A stretch of DNA of 64,000 bases from NCBI GenBank assembly GCA_026874595.1, contig CM049309.1, forward strand, positions 10,073,076 to 10,137,075, read 5' to 3'. The number at the start of each line of letters is the position of its first letter. The first letter of the stretch is position 1. This stretch comes from Sipunculus nudus. Its lineage: Eukaryota; Annelida; Sipuncula; Golfingiida; Sipunculidae. A program made the translations under genes and the position numbers. Of the stretch, positions 49,951 through 62,135 are shown piece after piece. The notes under the pieces were generated by a model. It was not told the DNA's origin, did no database searches, and saw only the letters and a list, made by a program, of their open reading frames with translations.

Positions 49951-51760
49951 GAACAAGGACACATGCACCTGATAGGTTTCTGTCAGAATATTAAGTTTGT
50001 ACTGGTATGAGCATCATAAGACAACCTAAAATTAATAACAAAACTGTTTACACCAGTTCCAAAAGTATGTGTGTGTAAGCCTTTTGATTGGTTTAGTTGT
50101 TTTTTTTATAATTCAAGGAATAGCAAGCTGTGTGATCAATTTAGCAAGGTCTCAGGAAGTTCAGCTGCCAGAGCCTTGTTGATTAGAAGATGTACATGAT
50201 GTAATAAGGTTCTGCATGCATTTGTCAAAACCCTATGCATTGACCCTTGATGATGGTGAAATGACTAGAACACACTGGGAGCAAACTGTATTTGTTTGTT
50301 AATGAGAGAAACAGTCATATAAGCCATAAAGAAATTATCACATGACCTGGTCTCATGAGAGCCCTTGCTGCAGGTGTTTGTATAGATTTGTTGGATATAC
50401 TTATACTGAAGGCAACATATAAAATGATCAAATAATAGAAGAGTATAATATCATAATAAAACATTAATTATTCTTTTCTCTGAGGAACTTTATTTGACAA
50501 AAATCTCATTATTATACATTGAAGAAGCAGTAAGATAAACCTCTGGCTTTTTTACCATCTATAAATTTGGCCTCATGGATTTGTAACATATATTGTGATT
50601 AATTATTCAAAGAGACAGAACTATTGTTTTCAGCCTCAATATTTCTGGTTGTTAACCTATTCATGCAGCATTCAGACAAATACTTTGCTTCTAAATATTT
50701 ATAACAGCTTTGATTTATAAAGAATCTCAAAGTCTGTGGTTGCATGGCTTCATAATTCACCAGGCTAAAATTTAGTGATTTCTTCATTTGAACTATTCAC
50801 AAAGGTTTCATTTTTTTCCCAATCACACCAGATAAAAATAAAATTTAGTACAGCAATATTTGTATTATTTATACGATATGAATTAATCCCAAACTATCTC
50901 ACTAATTAATTTCTGTTACAGTCATATGCATTATATAATAACCTGTGTCACAGTCTATAAATCCCTGGTGATTACTGCACGTTTTGATGTACAATAAGGA
51001 TAAGGTTGCTGATTAATTAACCATGTTCCTGAGGTGTGATATCCAATCCCTTTGTGCAGATGCATCACCCCCTCTTGTTGATCTAATAAGTTAATGGGTA
51101 CCTTATTCCAAAGAGTCTCATATTTGCAATTATTTTCCATTTGTGAATGTTGTGAAATTAAAAGCCTCATAAACAAAAGGGCAATCACTGATTACAAATC
51201 CTGTTTCAGTATCTTTGTGACTTCATATTAATGTAGTCAAGGATCTTTTGCAGCATTTTTTCAATCCCAAACATTTGGCCTTTAGTTAGCATTTAACTTC
51301 TGCTAACTGCTCAAGGTTGGCATATATAAATATTACACAAGACTGTATGACCTTTTATTCATAAAAAAAAGGTCTTTTCATGAAACTGAAAGAACAAATT
51401 ATATAAATTTCCTCTTTAACAGTATAGATATATAATCTTCAGGTAAACTGAATAAAAGGTATACATTACAAGGAAAATGATCAATGTCATTTTAAAAGAG
51501 TGAAACATTAATTTGCATGTTTTTTTAAAATAATTATTATTAGATTTAAATGTGTTATTCCTCCCACAAGATTGCCTGCAGCAAACCATTAAAGAATTCC
51601 CATATTTTTAACTGACTTTCAAGGATATATAATGTATAAAACTTTGAACTTGGCCTCCATTCAATCCAGCACAATATGAATTTTACTGAAAACAATTAAC
51701 AGTTACATTTACAAACACACCTGGACCTGAATGACTTGTCAAGCATAATTGCCCTTTTTC

Positions 51761-51915
51761 TCCACCCCTTTGAACTAATTATGCAAATGAGCCCCCCAAA
51801 AAACACTCCTGCTCAGCAGGCTTTCCAAGAGGTTGCAAGAGCTGTTTATAAGACAACAGTGAAGTTTAAACAAGGGACCCATGGGTCACGGCGCTCAGCT
51901 GATCGTGATTGGACT
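51761..51915 (+). repeat. family G fragment followed by a solo family A head
   Basis: 51761-51867 matches 34555-34640. It runs into AACAAGGGACCCATGGGTC (51872-51890) and GGCGCTCAGCTG, the head of family A with a perfect 12-nt palindrome GACCCATGGGTC. Similarity to the family A body then stops, so this is either a truncated insertion or another family using the same head. Confidence 0.6.
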
Positions 51916-52871
51916 ATAAATGTTTCTCCACTGTGATACTATATCGAGTCGAGAAAGCTTATGAATATCATGGACATGTTGGGCTATTATAAAGGAATGT
52001 AATGTAATATGTGAGTAAATGATAAATGAAATTACCTGACTGATGGATTAATAGAGTAAAATATTGTGGTTTATTTTTATTTATTTAGGAGGGGTTGAAA
52101 ATCGTGATATATGTGAGCAAATATGATTGCAATGACAGCAGTAATAAGCAGTAGTAGAATGATGATAAGGCTATTTGTTGAAGGATCTAAATTGTATGGT
52201 AGTCTGCAAGCTTTCAATTTGACAGATATGAAGTTATGGTTAACTATGCTGATGAAGTGATTTATGAATTTGTGACTGTATGACACAATATCTCTTTAGT
52301 CTTGACAAGGTATATTATTGTGATGCCCACTATGTCTACATATTACACAATATTGACATAATTTCTTGCATGTACATAGGTACCTATGGATGAATAGTTA
52401 TACAAAATATTAAAGTATGAATATATCTGATTCATCTTGTTCTTGCTTACTGAGGCTGACTTTGGGATGGGGTCGGAGAAGGGAAAAGTGAGGGCAGCAC
52501 GAAGGTGGATGTAGAAATATTCTATTGTAATGTTTTGCATTTATATAAGAATATGAAAAGCTAAGAGGAAAGGGGCCCTCCTACTTGGTTATAGTAAATT
52601 TCTAAATATATGATTGCAAACTAATACTCTGACAAGACTGTCATGAAGAAAAACAGTAAAGTTTTGAGATACTGTGATGCATATGAAAATTTACAGATGG
52701 ACAGGCAAGTGGACAGAATGGACTAATACCTTTATTTCACTTTCAAGGGAATAATGCATTTCAGTTTATATATAAGCCTATTTGTTTTAAGCATATCCAC
52801 TTTTTCCATTAAGAAGTTTTTATCTGAATCATTTTTTTTTATTTACAGGTTTTATAAATTTTTTATAAAAA

Positions 52872-53002
52872 AACTGCAACTTTTGCAACAATTCTAATAT
52901 TTTAACTTATAATTGTTGCAAAAGTTGCAATCATTATATATAAAGAGTAAAAAACTGAAACTATAAGTTTAAATATTAGAATAGTTGCAAAAGTTGCAAT
53001 CA
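52872..53002 (+). repeat. 40-bp imperfect inverted repeat with 50-bp loop
   Basis: The left arm 52872-52911 (GCAACTTTTGCAACAATTCT...) and right arm 52962-53002 (...AGAATAGTTGCAAAAGTTGC) are inverse copies with few differences. A third TTGTTGCAAAAGTTGCAATC lies in the loop. Confidence 0.85.
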
Positions 53003-53571
53003 TCATATATCCAGAGTGTAGCTCATATTGGCTCATATTATGCATACACATATATTTTATTATTTTTTAATCATAAATGTTTAAACTGAATTTAAAAGAA
53101 AATAATGCCACAACATGGCATCTATAAGAATATTCCTTGAATCACTATTAAAAAGTTTTGCACACTGGAGTTTTCAGTACATGCTTAATTTTATTCACCA
53201 AAATAAAATAAAAGATTCAGTAAATTTGATAAAATAAAACATCTTTTCAAATAAAGTATACACACTGTTGGTTGAATGAGGGACAAACAATATCATTGTG
53301 CTAATTACTATCCCAGTTTTAATTTATTACTGGAATTAATAGTCAATTTCACACCTGGTGAAGTTTTTACTCTTCTGAAGTAAGGAATTACTTATCTGAT
53401 AAACATCCACACTTTCACAGCAATACACCACTTTGTGGACACAATTAAATGTACACTTTAATCATTGTAACCCTGGTGGTACAATACAAAATCTAAAAAG
53501 TAGCATAGCCTAGAATAAGAATGAATCAAATACAGAAAATAATAACATTCATCTAGTTTATGCACCATCTG

Positions 53572-53590
53572 GGGGGGGGGGGGGGGGGGA
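53572..53590 (+). repeat. G homopolymer
   Basis: Run of about 18-19 G in AT-rich surroundings. Confidence 0.95.
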
Positions 53591-53937
53591 GTGCAGGGCA
53601 GAGGGGAAGCCTGCTGGTAGTGGCCAAGCTTAGCCAAGGCAAGCTGCCTGGGGTGTGTTACATAATGCAAGTGAAGGCTGTACTACTAGGTGGGCTAGAT
53701 GTAAACAACACTTGACATGGTGTATGAAAACGTGAATATAAGCTATTCTTTCCAATAAATTTCTTTGAAATTTCAGATTTTAAAAGATTAAATCCTTATG
53801 TTTATATGCTGTGAAAATTAAATCAACAGTGCCAAAGTTGGACAAAATATAAGGTATTGATTTTTTATTTATGCAAATAATATCATTATCTTTGTGATGT
53901 GTTTTTATCATATTTTGGATTATTCAAATTGAATGCA

Positions 53938-54195
53938 GTGAAAGGTAAGACATTATTTTCACTCAGGAATTCAGCAGAATAGATAATGCAATTTTTTTGC
54001 ATGAGCGGTTTATACAGTCTCCTTGGTATAAAAAAATACCTGTTTGGGATAGTAACCCAAATTATGCAAATTTTGTACTTGTCAGGTCACTGACTGTTTA
54101 CATTGCTAACTGTAACCTGACTGGTTGCTGGCAGCTGCTCTGCTCATGATTATTAAAATAATGAATATGCTAATACAGTCACTAAGTTCATGGTT
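53938..54195 (+). repeat. dispersed repeat (family G), 3' part
   Basis: Matches 34780-35070 ('aaggtaagacattatt', 'gtacttgtcaggt', 'ctgctcatgatta') with internal deletions. Confidence 0.55.
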
Positions 54196-54685
54196 ATAGA
54201 TCATTTGAAAGGACAATGCATATTAAATATGGATTGACTGAATGTCAGCTCTTGAAAAGCAGAGGATATGCCAAAAAACCTAATAATCAGCTATGGTTGT
54301 CATAGCTATCTCTAAATTATCTCACTTTCCCATGACTTTTCCTAATATTCACAGAATTCCCTGACTTTTGATTGAATTCCCTGACTTTTCAATAACTCTG
54401 AACAAATAATTTTTCCCTAACTTTTCTGGCAACATTGTACCAATATGGCCATTGTCATCTAAAGTCTAATTTTTGAGTTTCACATTTTTTCTAGTCATGC
54501 AAAAGATTACTTCTTAATGACTTTTTAAAGGAAATCCGGATCCACCTTTTCCTGATTCTTCAAACACACATAGTAAATGAGACCTGAATAAGCTTCATGT
54601 AGCAGTCATGCCAGTCTGGCTTGTGTTGTACGTTCTATATATGTTCTCGACGCTGTCCTGTTAAAATGAACCCCTATCTATTTAC

Positions 54686-54828
54686 CTTGTCAGCCAGGTC
54701 TGGCCTACTGTCATTCATATATGCTAAAGCATCATCAAAGAGACTGACAGTACTTAACACACTGTGTCCAATTCCGTAACCCATTGACATTACCACCCAG
54801 GCCCACATTAACACTATATATGGCCTGC
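54686..54828 (-). CDS. candidate POMGNT1 membrane-anchor exon
   Basis: A minus-strand open stretch ends at a good AAG/GTAAAT donor and starts after a TAG (or, four bases later, GCAG) acceptor. It encodes R-P-Y, then a hydrophobic run beginning IVLMWAWVVMSMGYGIG, then SLFDDALAYMNDSRPDLADK. A positive residue, about 20 hydrophobic residues and an acidic stem is the layout of a type II Golgi anchor. Joined to 44182 it would give about 67 residues between anchor and VDGTT, close to the vertebrate spacing. The join works in frame only with the poorer GAG acceptor at 44182, or through an undetected small exon. Sequence identity to known anchors cannot be judged, and a chance ORF is possible. Confidence 0.5.
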
Positions 54829-55088
54829 CTATTACAAACAATAGTTTTTTAAAGGGCAGGCCTATGGACTGGTTGCAATGTGTTTTTCTCTAATGTGAAT
54901 GAAACAACCATGTACAATAAAACTGATATGTTGTTATTAAATCATCTGAATTTGTGTATATATTATTGGTGTGCCAATTAATTGATAATAATAATGACTG
55001 ACTGATTGTTTTCTCTCATTATTGATAAAATTGGTTGCATTATTTTGCATTAACAATTATGTATTAAAGTATTTATTTTCAAAGTAGT

Positions 55089-55395
55089 CATAATAACAAG
55101 AACAAGCAAATTTGTGGAATTTATGTCCCTGCAGCCACTCCAGCCTCTTGTTGCTTGCCTTCATAAAATGTTTTAGTTTTTAATTTCCTCTGAAGATGTC
55201 TCTACATGTCATAGTGGATGTATTTTAGTTTTCATTGTCTCCTGAAGATGTCTCCACATGTCATAATCACTGACCCAAATTTAAATGAAATTGGATAATA
55301 TTTAGGAAAGTTATCCTGTAGAAAGAAAATGAGATAGACAGACAGAGGGACAGACAGAAAAACCCAAATCAATGTCCTCCATTTGGACGAAGTTA
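55089..55395 (+). repeat. dispersed repeat (family I), copy 2
   Basis: It starts 'acaagcaaatttgtggaatt' and ends in GACAGACAGAGGGACAGAC, then GTCCTCCATTTGGAC (a 4-bp stem). It has the AACAAG-type head and GACAGAC-type tail seen in families A and F. Confidence 0.55.
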
Positions 55396-55784
55396 TATAT
55401 GGTAAATTAGAAGGTACATATAATGATATGTCAGTACCTATCAAGACGTCATAACCAGTCATCAATTTGAAGACTGTAGAGTAAATCTCTGAGGTTCCAT
55501 TGTAATCTGACATCTTGGTATTTGAAGGGACAATCAACTTCTACATCAAATGCCATAACCACCACTATAGCTACATCCATCCTATCACTTACTACCTATT
55601 ACTATTACTGACAAGTAATACTTTCCTGTGTCGCATAAATAGTTACAGAAAATCTTATATCAGAAATGTGAAAATCTTATATATGGAGAATTTAAATGAC
55701 AGAAAAGTATACATTTTTAATAAAGGATGCAATAAAGTTAACTTTAAACCACTGATGAGGAAGTGAAAGGTTTTCTGTTAAGTA

Positions 55785-56795
55785 GAATATCAGCAGAAGC
55801 TGATATAAGCCCTCAGCCAAAAGAACAGTATTTATAGGTGGTAACAGTAACATGTACAAAATATTTGTTCTCTCATGGATTTATATCTGTACATGTCTCA
55901 GTTATAAATTTAAATTGGAGAGGTATGTACCATGTTTCAATACAATCCACCTAATGCTTTTAGAAGATATCCTGCTCACAAGGCCAAAGTTGAAAAATCA
56001 AATAAAAAATCATTAAAAATCAGGAATTGTAGTAGCACCAGATCGGCCCTCTGACATTATGGCCAGCTTACTGGCTTGCCAGAGTGCCTGGACATCTAAC
56101 TCTGAGGATCGTATAATAAGGCCCCAGGAGGATGCAAATATTTTTGTCATTTTTGACATCGCCTCATTGCTTACAAGTATCGTTCCACTTCAAATAAACC
56201 CACTAGACCTTTTAATAAGGTTCTTATCTCTCCAACGACACCTACCATGTGTGTAAAATATTCCGTTATAACCCAATATATTTGTATATTGTTCTGCATG
56301 TACGGGAGATTTCTGCCTAAGGTCTGCCTGCTGACTGTATGCAGAGATACGGTTATAAAGCGAGGCGTGGACTTGCAGGGCGGTTCTAAATTTTGCTTGT
56401 GTCATGACTCAGTAGAGGGCCCTAACTGAGTCGTGTTTGTCACGGCTAGAATTGTAGGTGGTGCCCCCAAACTTGTGCAGCAGGTACAGACCATCAGTCC
56501 CTATGATCATAGTAAGTTTTGTGAAAATCCACCCAATGGTTCCTGAGAATAAAGCTTCTAAGTGTTTATCTATAATCAGCTCCAAAACATCGAAAAATAG
56601 ATCAAGGTCACCCATCTTCGAACTTGACCAAGATATTGTCGATATACATCTTTACTGAAGAAATAAAATTCTTATGGTGAATCCTTTTAGAGATATTACC
56701 TCACAAGGTAAAAGTTAACAGACGCCAGACAGAGGGACAGACGGACACTTGGGTGACGACAATAGCCCATCAGCCTAAGGGCCGAGGGCTAAAAA
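55785..56795 (+). mobile_element. hairpin-ended element (family D)
   Basis: The head TAGAATATCAGC contains the perfect hairpin ATATCAGC-AGAA-GCTGATAT (55787-55806), then AGCCCTCAGCC (55808-55818). The tail has GACGCCAGACAGAGGGAC and ACGGACACTTGGGTGACG, then a hairpin at 56764-56790 whose right arm GGCCGAGGGCT is the inverse of the head motif with one change, then AAAAAG. About 1.0 kb, non-coding; open frames inside on the minus strand are shadows. I looked for its head only after seeing the tail, guided by the design of families A-C. Confidence 0.65.
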
Positions 56796-57650
56796 GTAAA
56801 TACATTTAGCATATTTAGCATATATTGCTGGTTCAACCATACATCCTTTCACAGACAATGATGCCATTTTATCTTTTGTGTCCTTCCATTCTATTCTACT
56901 CTAAATGACCTTCACCTTTCTAATTTGTCTAATGACCTACAGCACTGAACTCTTACTAATGACAGTCTTAAAGAATTCCTTTCAATGACAATGTTGAACT
57001 ATATCAAATGACCCTGACCTTTGACAAGAAAACCTTGTCCTAAGGCCACCTGTTTGTGATTTCTTTATTAAACAGAAGAGATGTTGAAGCTAAATTTACT
57101 ACCCCTACAGGAACATAAGACATTTATTCATGGTAATATATGCTTAATATCTAATTTATGTAACAAAGTCACATTCAGTTGGAAATAAAGTTACATAAAA
57201 CAGTGACCCAGAGGGCAAAAATGTCCCAACTGAGGATGTCTGCAAGCTTAATTGGATGTCTGCATGGTTGGTGCTATATTCAATATATGGTGTGTTATAT
57301 ATAGTAACTATAACCTTTAATAGTGCAAATCATGCCTCAGTCACTGAGCATGTGTAAATGCCTACTGATGGATCATTGCCTGTGGGATATAATAACGTAC
57401 TGAACCTTAAGGGGAGTTCCACTTGATGGATGTCCATAGATTACTCGGAGGCAAGAAACCTTCATCTAATGAGGAACATCACTAACAAATGTGAATAAAA
57501 CCAAAATATATTTATAGTCCCATCATGGTAATAAAAGAGGACATTACCTCTGTGAAGATAATATATCCAGTAACACTGTACTGCAGAGATAAATATTAAC
57601 TTTATTTTACAAAGTCTGTACAATTAGTTATTATAACTAATATTAGCACT
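56796..57650. other. sequence without recognised features
   Basis: AT-rich, no shared repeats or exon-like blocks noticed. Confidence 0.5.
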
Positions 57651-57654
57651 CTCA

Positions 57655-57790
57655 ATGGCTGAAGTGGTGGCCTTCAGGAGTTTCTGGAGGTGGAGGAAAC
57701 CAGAGAACCCTGAGTAAATAACTGACCTTGGAGGGACCACTACAACCTGTTATCATAGCCACATCCAGTATCAAACCGAGGTGGCCAACA
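57655..57790 (-). repeat. fragment with 'ggtttcctcc' motif
   Basis: The minus strand reads GGGTTCTCTGGTTTCCTCCA, a phrase widespread in repeats of aquatic animals from memory. Single copy in the window. Confidence 0.35.
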
Positions 57791-58404
57791 AAGAAAGTGG
57801 AGCATTTTTAATGGAGCAAAATACCAGATGGAAAAAGTACTATGATCCTATAGTCTGTTCCAAATACTGGCTCAGAAAGTCTTTTTTTTATCTTAATATT
57901 TTGCTATAATTATTATATGTCTGCAAGGTGGCGATGTATTATGTTTCAATTACTGCTGGTTTACTGGTTACCTTGTTAGTTAGCAACTTTACTCAGAAAG
58001 TTTACAACAGATTTTTATGAATTTCTGTGTCCAGCTAGGGTTACAACCAGGAAACAATCCATTAAACTTTGGAGGTAACCTGGATCGAAATGTTTCCTAA
58101 TAAATGAATTTTAACAATTGTAAGAAAGAGTCATATAACCAAATCACTGTTTATCCTGCTTAAAGGTGTGAGGTTTTAACTGGTGTTGGGGGGCATGCAG
58201 TTTTATTCTTGCCCACAGAGCTGACCTACCGGTAGCTGTTATATATCCCTTTCACCAATTGGAATGATGTGTTTCGATTGTACAAAAGTGGATGAGCCAG
58301 CATCAAATCATGACAAAAAGAAGCCATCATAATGGAACAAAAACATTTGTTAAGAGAAATATGTTTATCAATACTTCACAATGGCTCTCATCACATGGCC
58401 ATCA

Positions 58405-59020
58405 TCATAAGTAAGAATTATTGGTGTTACTTTTTTATTCACATGCATCCATGGAAGCCCATGTAATGGCAATGTGCAAGGCTTCATACATACATATTCA
58501 TAATATCAGTAAAATAACCAAATTTATGAACAGAGGGTCTTCAGGGCAAATATTTTATTCTTTTATTATTTCAAAATTAGATTACTGCAAAGCAATCTTA
58601 TGTGAAATTCCCTCATCATTAGTAAATCAACTCCAAAGTATACAGAATGCTGTGGCAAGAATTGTTTTTGGCTCTCCAAAATCAGCTCATATATAATACA
58701 CCAATTTTGTATTCTCTGCATTGGTTGCCCATTGAGCAAAGGGTAAAATTTGAAATGTTAATTCTTGTTTTTAGGGCAATAAATAATTAGGCTCCTCATT
58801 AAATGCAAGAGCTTATTCACTGATACACCCCATGTAGAAGGCTTACTTTAGCGGCTAAAAACTTACTGATTATGTTCTTTATCAAATCAACCTGTGTGCA
58901 AAATCAGGCGTTCAATGTTGTTGGCCCTTAACTGTGGAATGACCTACCAGTTACTCTAAGAGAACCCATGCACCAGTCTCTCAGAATTTAAACTAAATAC
59001 ATATTTGTTCATGGAATAAT
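58405..59020 (+). pseudogene. decayed non-LTR retrotransposon RT, C-terminal end (CR1/Jockey group)
   Basis: The 91-codon frame at 58421-58696 reads HNISKITKFMN, then SKLDYCKAILCEIPSS and LQSIQNAVARIVFG. That is the conserved block downstream of the RT palm in CR1/L2/Jockey-type LINEs. After a frameshift near 58695, LHWLPIEQRVKFE is readable, then after stops WNDLPVTLRE, in the family's order. At least two frameshifts and several stops show it is dead. The RT catalytic FADD region and ORF1 are absent (5'-truncated). Sense is opposite to POMGNT1. Confidence 0.85.
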
Positions 59021-60489
59021 TTAATGCATAGATATTTTTATACCATGTTTTACATATTGACAGTGAAATGTTTGAACATTTAAGTGAAATGTTGAAAACT
59101 TTAACAGATAAAGGAAATATTGATTTATAGATGTCTCATTTAATATTGAAAAATAAAAAATTGAAATATTGAAAATGATTTCCTTATGGACATTAAAAAA
59201 AAACCTAAAAGATTAACTAATTAAGTTCAGTAGGGAATCTTGGTATACATTTATTGTTATTTAAGGTTATAGTACGGCTTTTGTTTCTTAGTGCCAAAGT
59301 GCCAGTAGTATTCAAACTTTGAATGATTGAGATATTTAAATATTTCTCCTTTTAATGAAACATTATTGAATCATATTTTAGCATTTTCCTATGAAAACGC
59401 TTACATCCATATTTGCACTACCTCTGCTGTATGAGGATATACACAGGAATGATCCAGTATAATTATTGTCTTCCTCACACATTGTGTGTTTACCTGAATG
59501 AACACCAGATGTTGCTGATAAGCAGAGGCTGTATGACTGTAATTAACAGTCTAATGAAGACATTTTGAGGTATCCCATTCTTAATGAAAATTCATTTTTG
59601 TCTCTTTCTTGCCTGAAAACTCAAATCATATTATTTTTTTTTGGTTTCATTTGTTTTAGATACATACACAGAGATCAAATTAAAACATTTGTTTCTGATG
59701 AAAACCTTGATGGAAATGATGCTCACAGAAAAGTAATAGAAAGACACATGATTCAACACCTAAACAAAGAATGAAAACAGGATATTAAGTCTGGGCCACA
59801 AGAAAGATTGAAAGCAAAACATTAATGAAGGAAAATAATTGAAAATATGCGCAAGTCAGTGTTTCTTTGACATTCTGATGGATGGGGGTAAAAATGGCAA
59901 AATAATCGCCGGTCAGACACAGATGGGAAAATGGTAAAAGAAACAGGCTGGCAACATGTCTGATATGGTTTTGCTCAAAATGAGCCAATCTAAGATGATT
60001 TATAATGTTTTTTTTTTTGTGTTTGTTCTGCTTTAAGATAAAACTCTTGGCTGGTCTTGAAGAGGCAGCTGCTAATTAAAATAATTCTAAAAATAGCCAT
60101 ATAAGCCACACAGGCATATCTATAGCTGAGGATTAGACCACTTTTGCTGTTGGATTTATTTACTAGGCTACAAGATTCTCTACTTGATAACTAATGCAGA
60201 TAAGTGTGTTGCCAATAGTAGCCTTAACCACTTGACTACAGCTCAAACAATGGTATCAGATAACAGCCAATCCTGCAATGTTACTTAAAAGTACTACCAT
60301 ATTATTTGCAACCAAAGTTTTATATCAGAGCACATCAGCATCATTAAAGGAGCCCTATCATCTCTCTCACCTTTATAAACTACAGGTAATCCCTTTGAGC
60401 TTTTATAGAAACAGGTCAGAAAATGTGGATATCACCTCACACAGGCTGCTTGATTTGTTAATAGTGTGAGGCTGCTTGATTTGTTAATA
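59021..60489. other. sequence without recognised features
   Basis: No repeat copy or exon candidate with good splice sites was found. The POMGNT1 first exon may lie here or beyond the window, but I could not see it. Confidence 0.5.
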
Positions 60490-60830
60490 TCAATGTGTTT
60501 ATAATATGTAGGGGCCCACCAAAATATTAAAAAAAAACTCAACAAGGGCATCTTGTGACAAGTCAAATAAGTCAGAGCTTTGCAAGTGGTGTTTGCAACA
60601 AGTGACCTTTCCCTTGCATATATGCAACCTACCACCTTAGGTTATATGTTTTTCCCGTTTGTCAACACAGCTGTGTTTTACAAACATGTTATTGATTAAC
60701 AAGTTCATACATTCTTCACAAAGGCATTATAAGAACTTTTTATAACCAGAATTACCCTTATATCATTAATATATACACAGAGGAAGCCAGAAATATAAAT
60801 TCTTTTTTCAAAAGGCAGGTGAATGGGCAC
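60490..60830 (+). repeat. dispersed repeat (family H), copy 2
   Basis: The blocks 'caagtgacctttccc', 'tatgcaacctaccacctta', 'tttgtcaa' and 'gaggaagccagaaat' run in the same order as at 12890-13290. Confidence 0.6.
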
Positions 60831-61737
60831 CTTTAATTAACAACAATGTTTAATCAATACCTTTCAATTTAATCATCACCTAAATATATTAGTATAAATA
60901 TACTTCACATCTACTTGGGCCAAGCTTGTACACTGGGCATAACAAAAAATGCCTAGTTAGTTTATTGGCACAAAGATAAATATGGCAAGATATTTGTTGA
61001 AATTTATAGGAAAACTAGATCAGTAAAGCCCAAGTCTGTGTGCCAAGTAAAGACAAACTTTTAAGTAAAATAATTAGAATTTATATATAAAGTAGTCAGG
61101 AAAATCACCCAATTTTAGGTGTCCTGTAGAAGACATACACACTACATTACAGATAATGTATAAGTCCATCATCTAAATTGACACAATACCTAGAAGAGCG
61201 GTGACCATATGTGCCCCTGCACTGTAAATTTTCACCCTAGGGGTTAGCAACAACAACAGGTACTGACAAGGCAATAACCTTGAAAAGTAATTGACCAGGA
61301 AGGCACTGTACTGAGAATGGTTTATACTACCTAAACACTATTTGTGAGTTTATATCCCTGATGTCTCTGGCTGGCTTTTCAAGTGCATTGGATTACAACT
61401 TGATCTTCTCTCCAGATGTCTGTGTGGTACACAATGGACAGATGTTTTGGCCACATGCATACTATCTCCAGTCTGGCCAGTGATAACCTGACCAGAGGTC
61501 TCAGCCAGGCATTTATAGGAGGGATAGTTTGGACAACTTTCTTTCATATTAACTTATCTTTCTATCCATCTCCAACTTCTTTATTTCTTCTTGAGTTGAT
61601 CATTTCCCTGGGGATTTATTATAACTATTATCATCTCCTTAAAAATTATGAAACCCTTGGAATTTGTGGTGTGACCCTACGAATCCTGCAGAGTTCTGAA
61701 CAGGACATTTGCAGAACTTTGTTCATGCAGAGACATT

Positions 61738-62135
61738 ACAATTAAGTGCTATGTCATTTTTTGTTCAGAGATATGTCAAGTCATGTTACATTTTGTTCAG
61801 AGACATTACAAATCCTGTGACATTTTGTTCAGAGACTTTACAAATCCTGTAACATTTGGTTCAGAGAAATCACAAATCCTGTGACATTTTGTCCAGAGAC
61901 ATTACAAATCCTGTGACATTTTGCTCAGAGACATTACAAGTCCTGTGACATTTTGTTCAGAGACATTACAAATCCTGTGACATTTGGTTGAGAGACATTA
62001 CAAATCCTGTGACATTTGGTTCAGAGTAATTACAAATCCTGTGATATATTTTGTTCAGAGACATTACAAATCCTGTGACATCTTGCTCAGAGACATTACA
62101 TATTATGTGACATTTTTTTCAGAGATATTTAGACT
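61738..62135 (+). repeat. 32-bp minisatellite, block 1
   Basis: About 12 units of 'acattacaaatcctgtgac' plus 'attttgttcagag', period 32 bp, units diverged by a few bases. Confidence 0.95.

Noticed and set aside
52077-52286. Minus-strand frame with a hydrophobic stretch as a POMGNT1 membrane anchor
   Set aside because: The hydrophobicity comes from AT-rich codons, there is no good donor in the right phase, and the 54686-54828 candidate fits better.
56409-56615. 68-codon minus-strand frame as a gene
   Set aside because: It lies wholly inside the hairpin-ended family D repeat and shows no protein family features.
61416-61745. 109-codon plus-strand frame with hydrophobic stretches
   Set aside because: It runs into the 32-bp minisatellite; no splice context and no recognisable domain.
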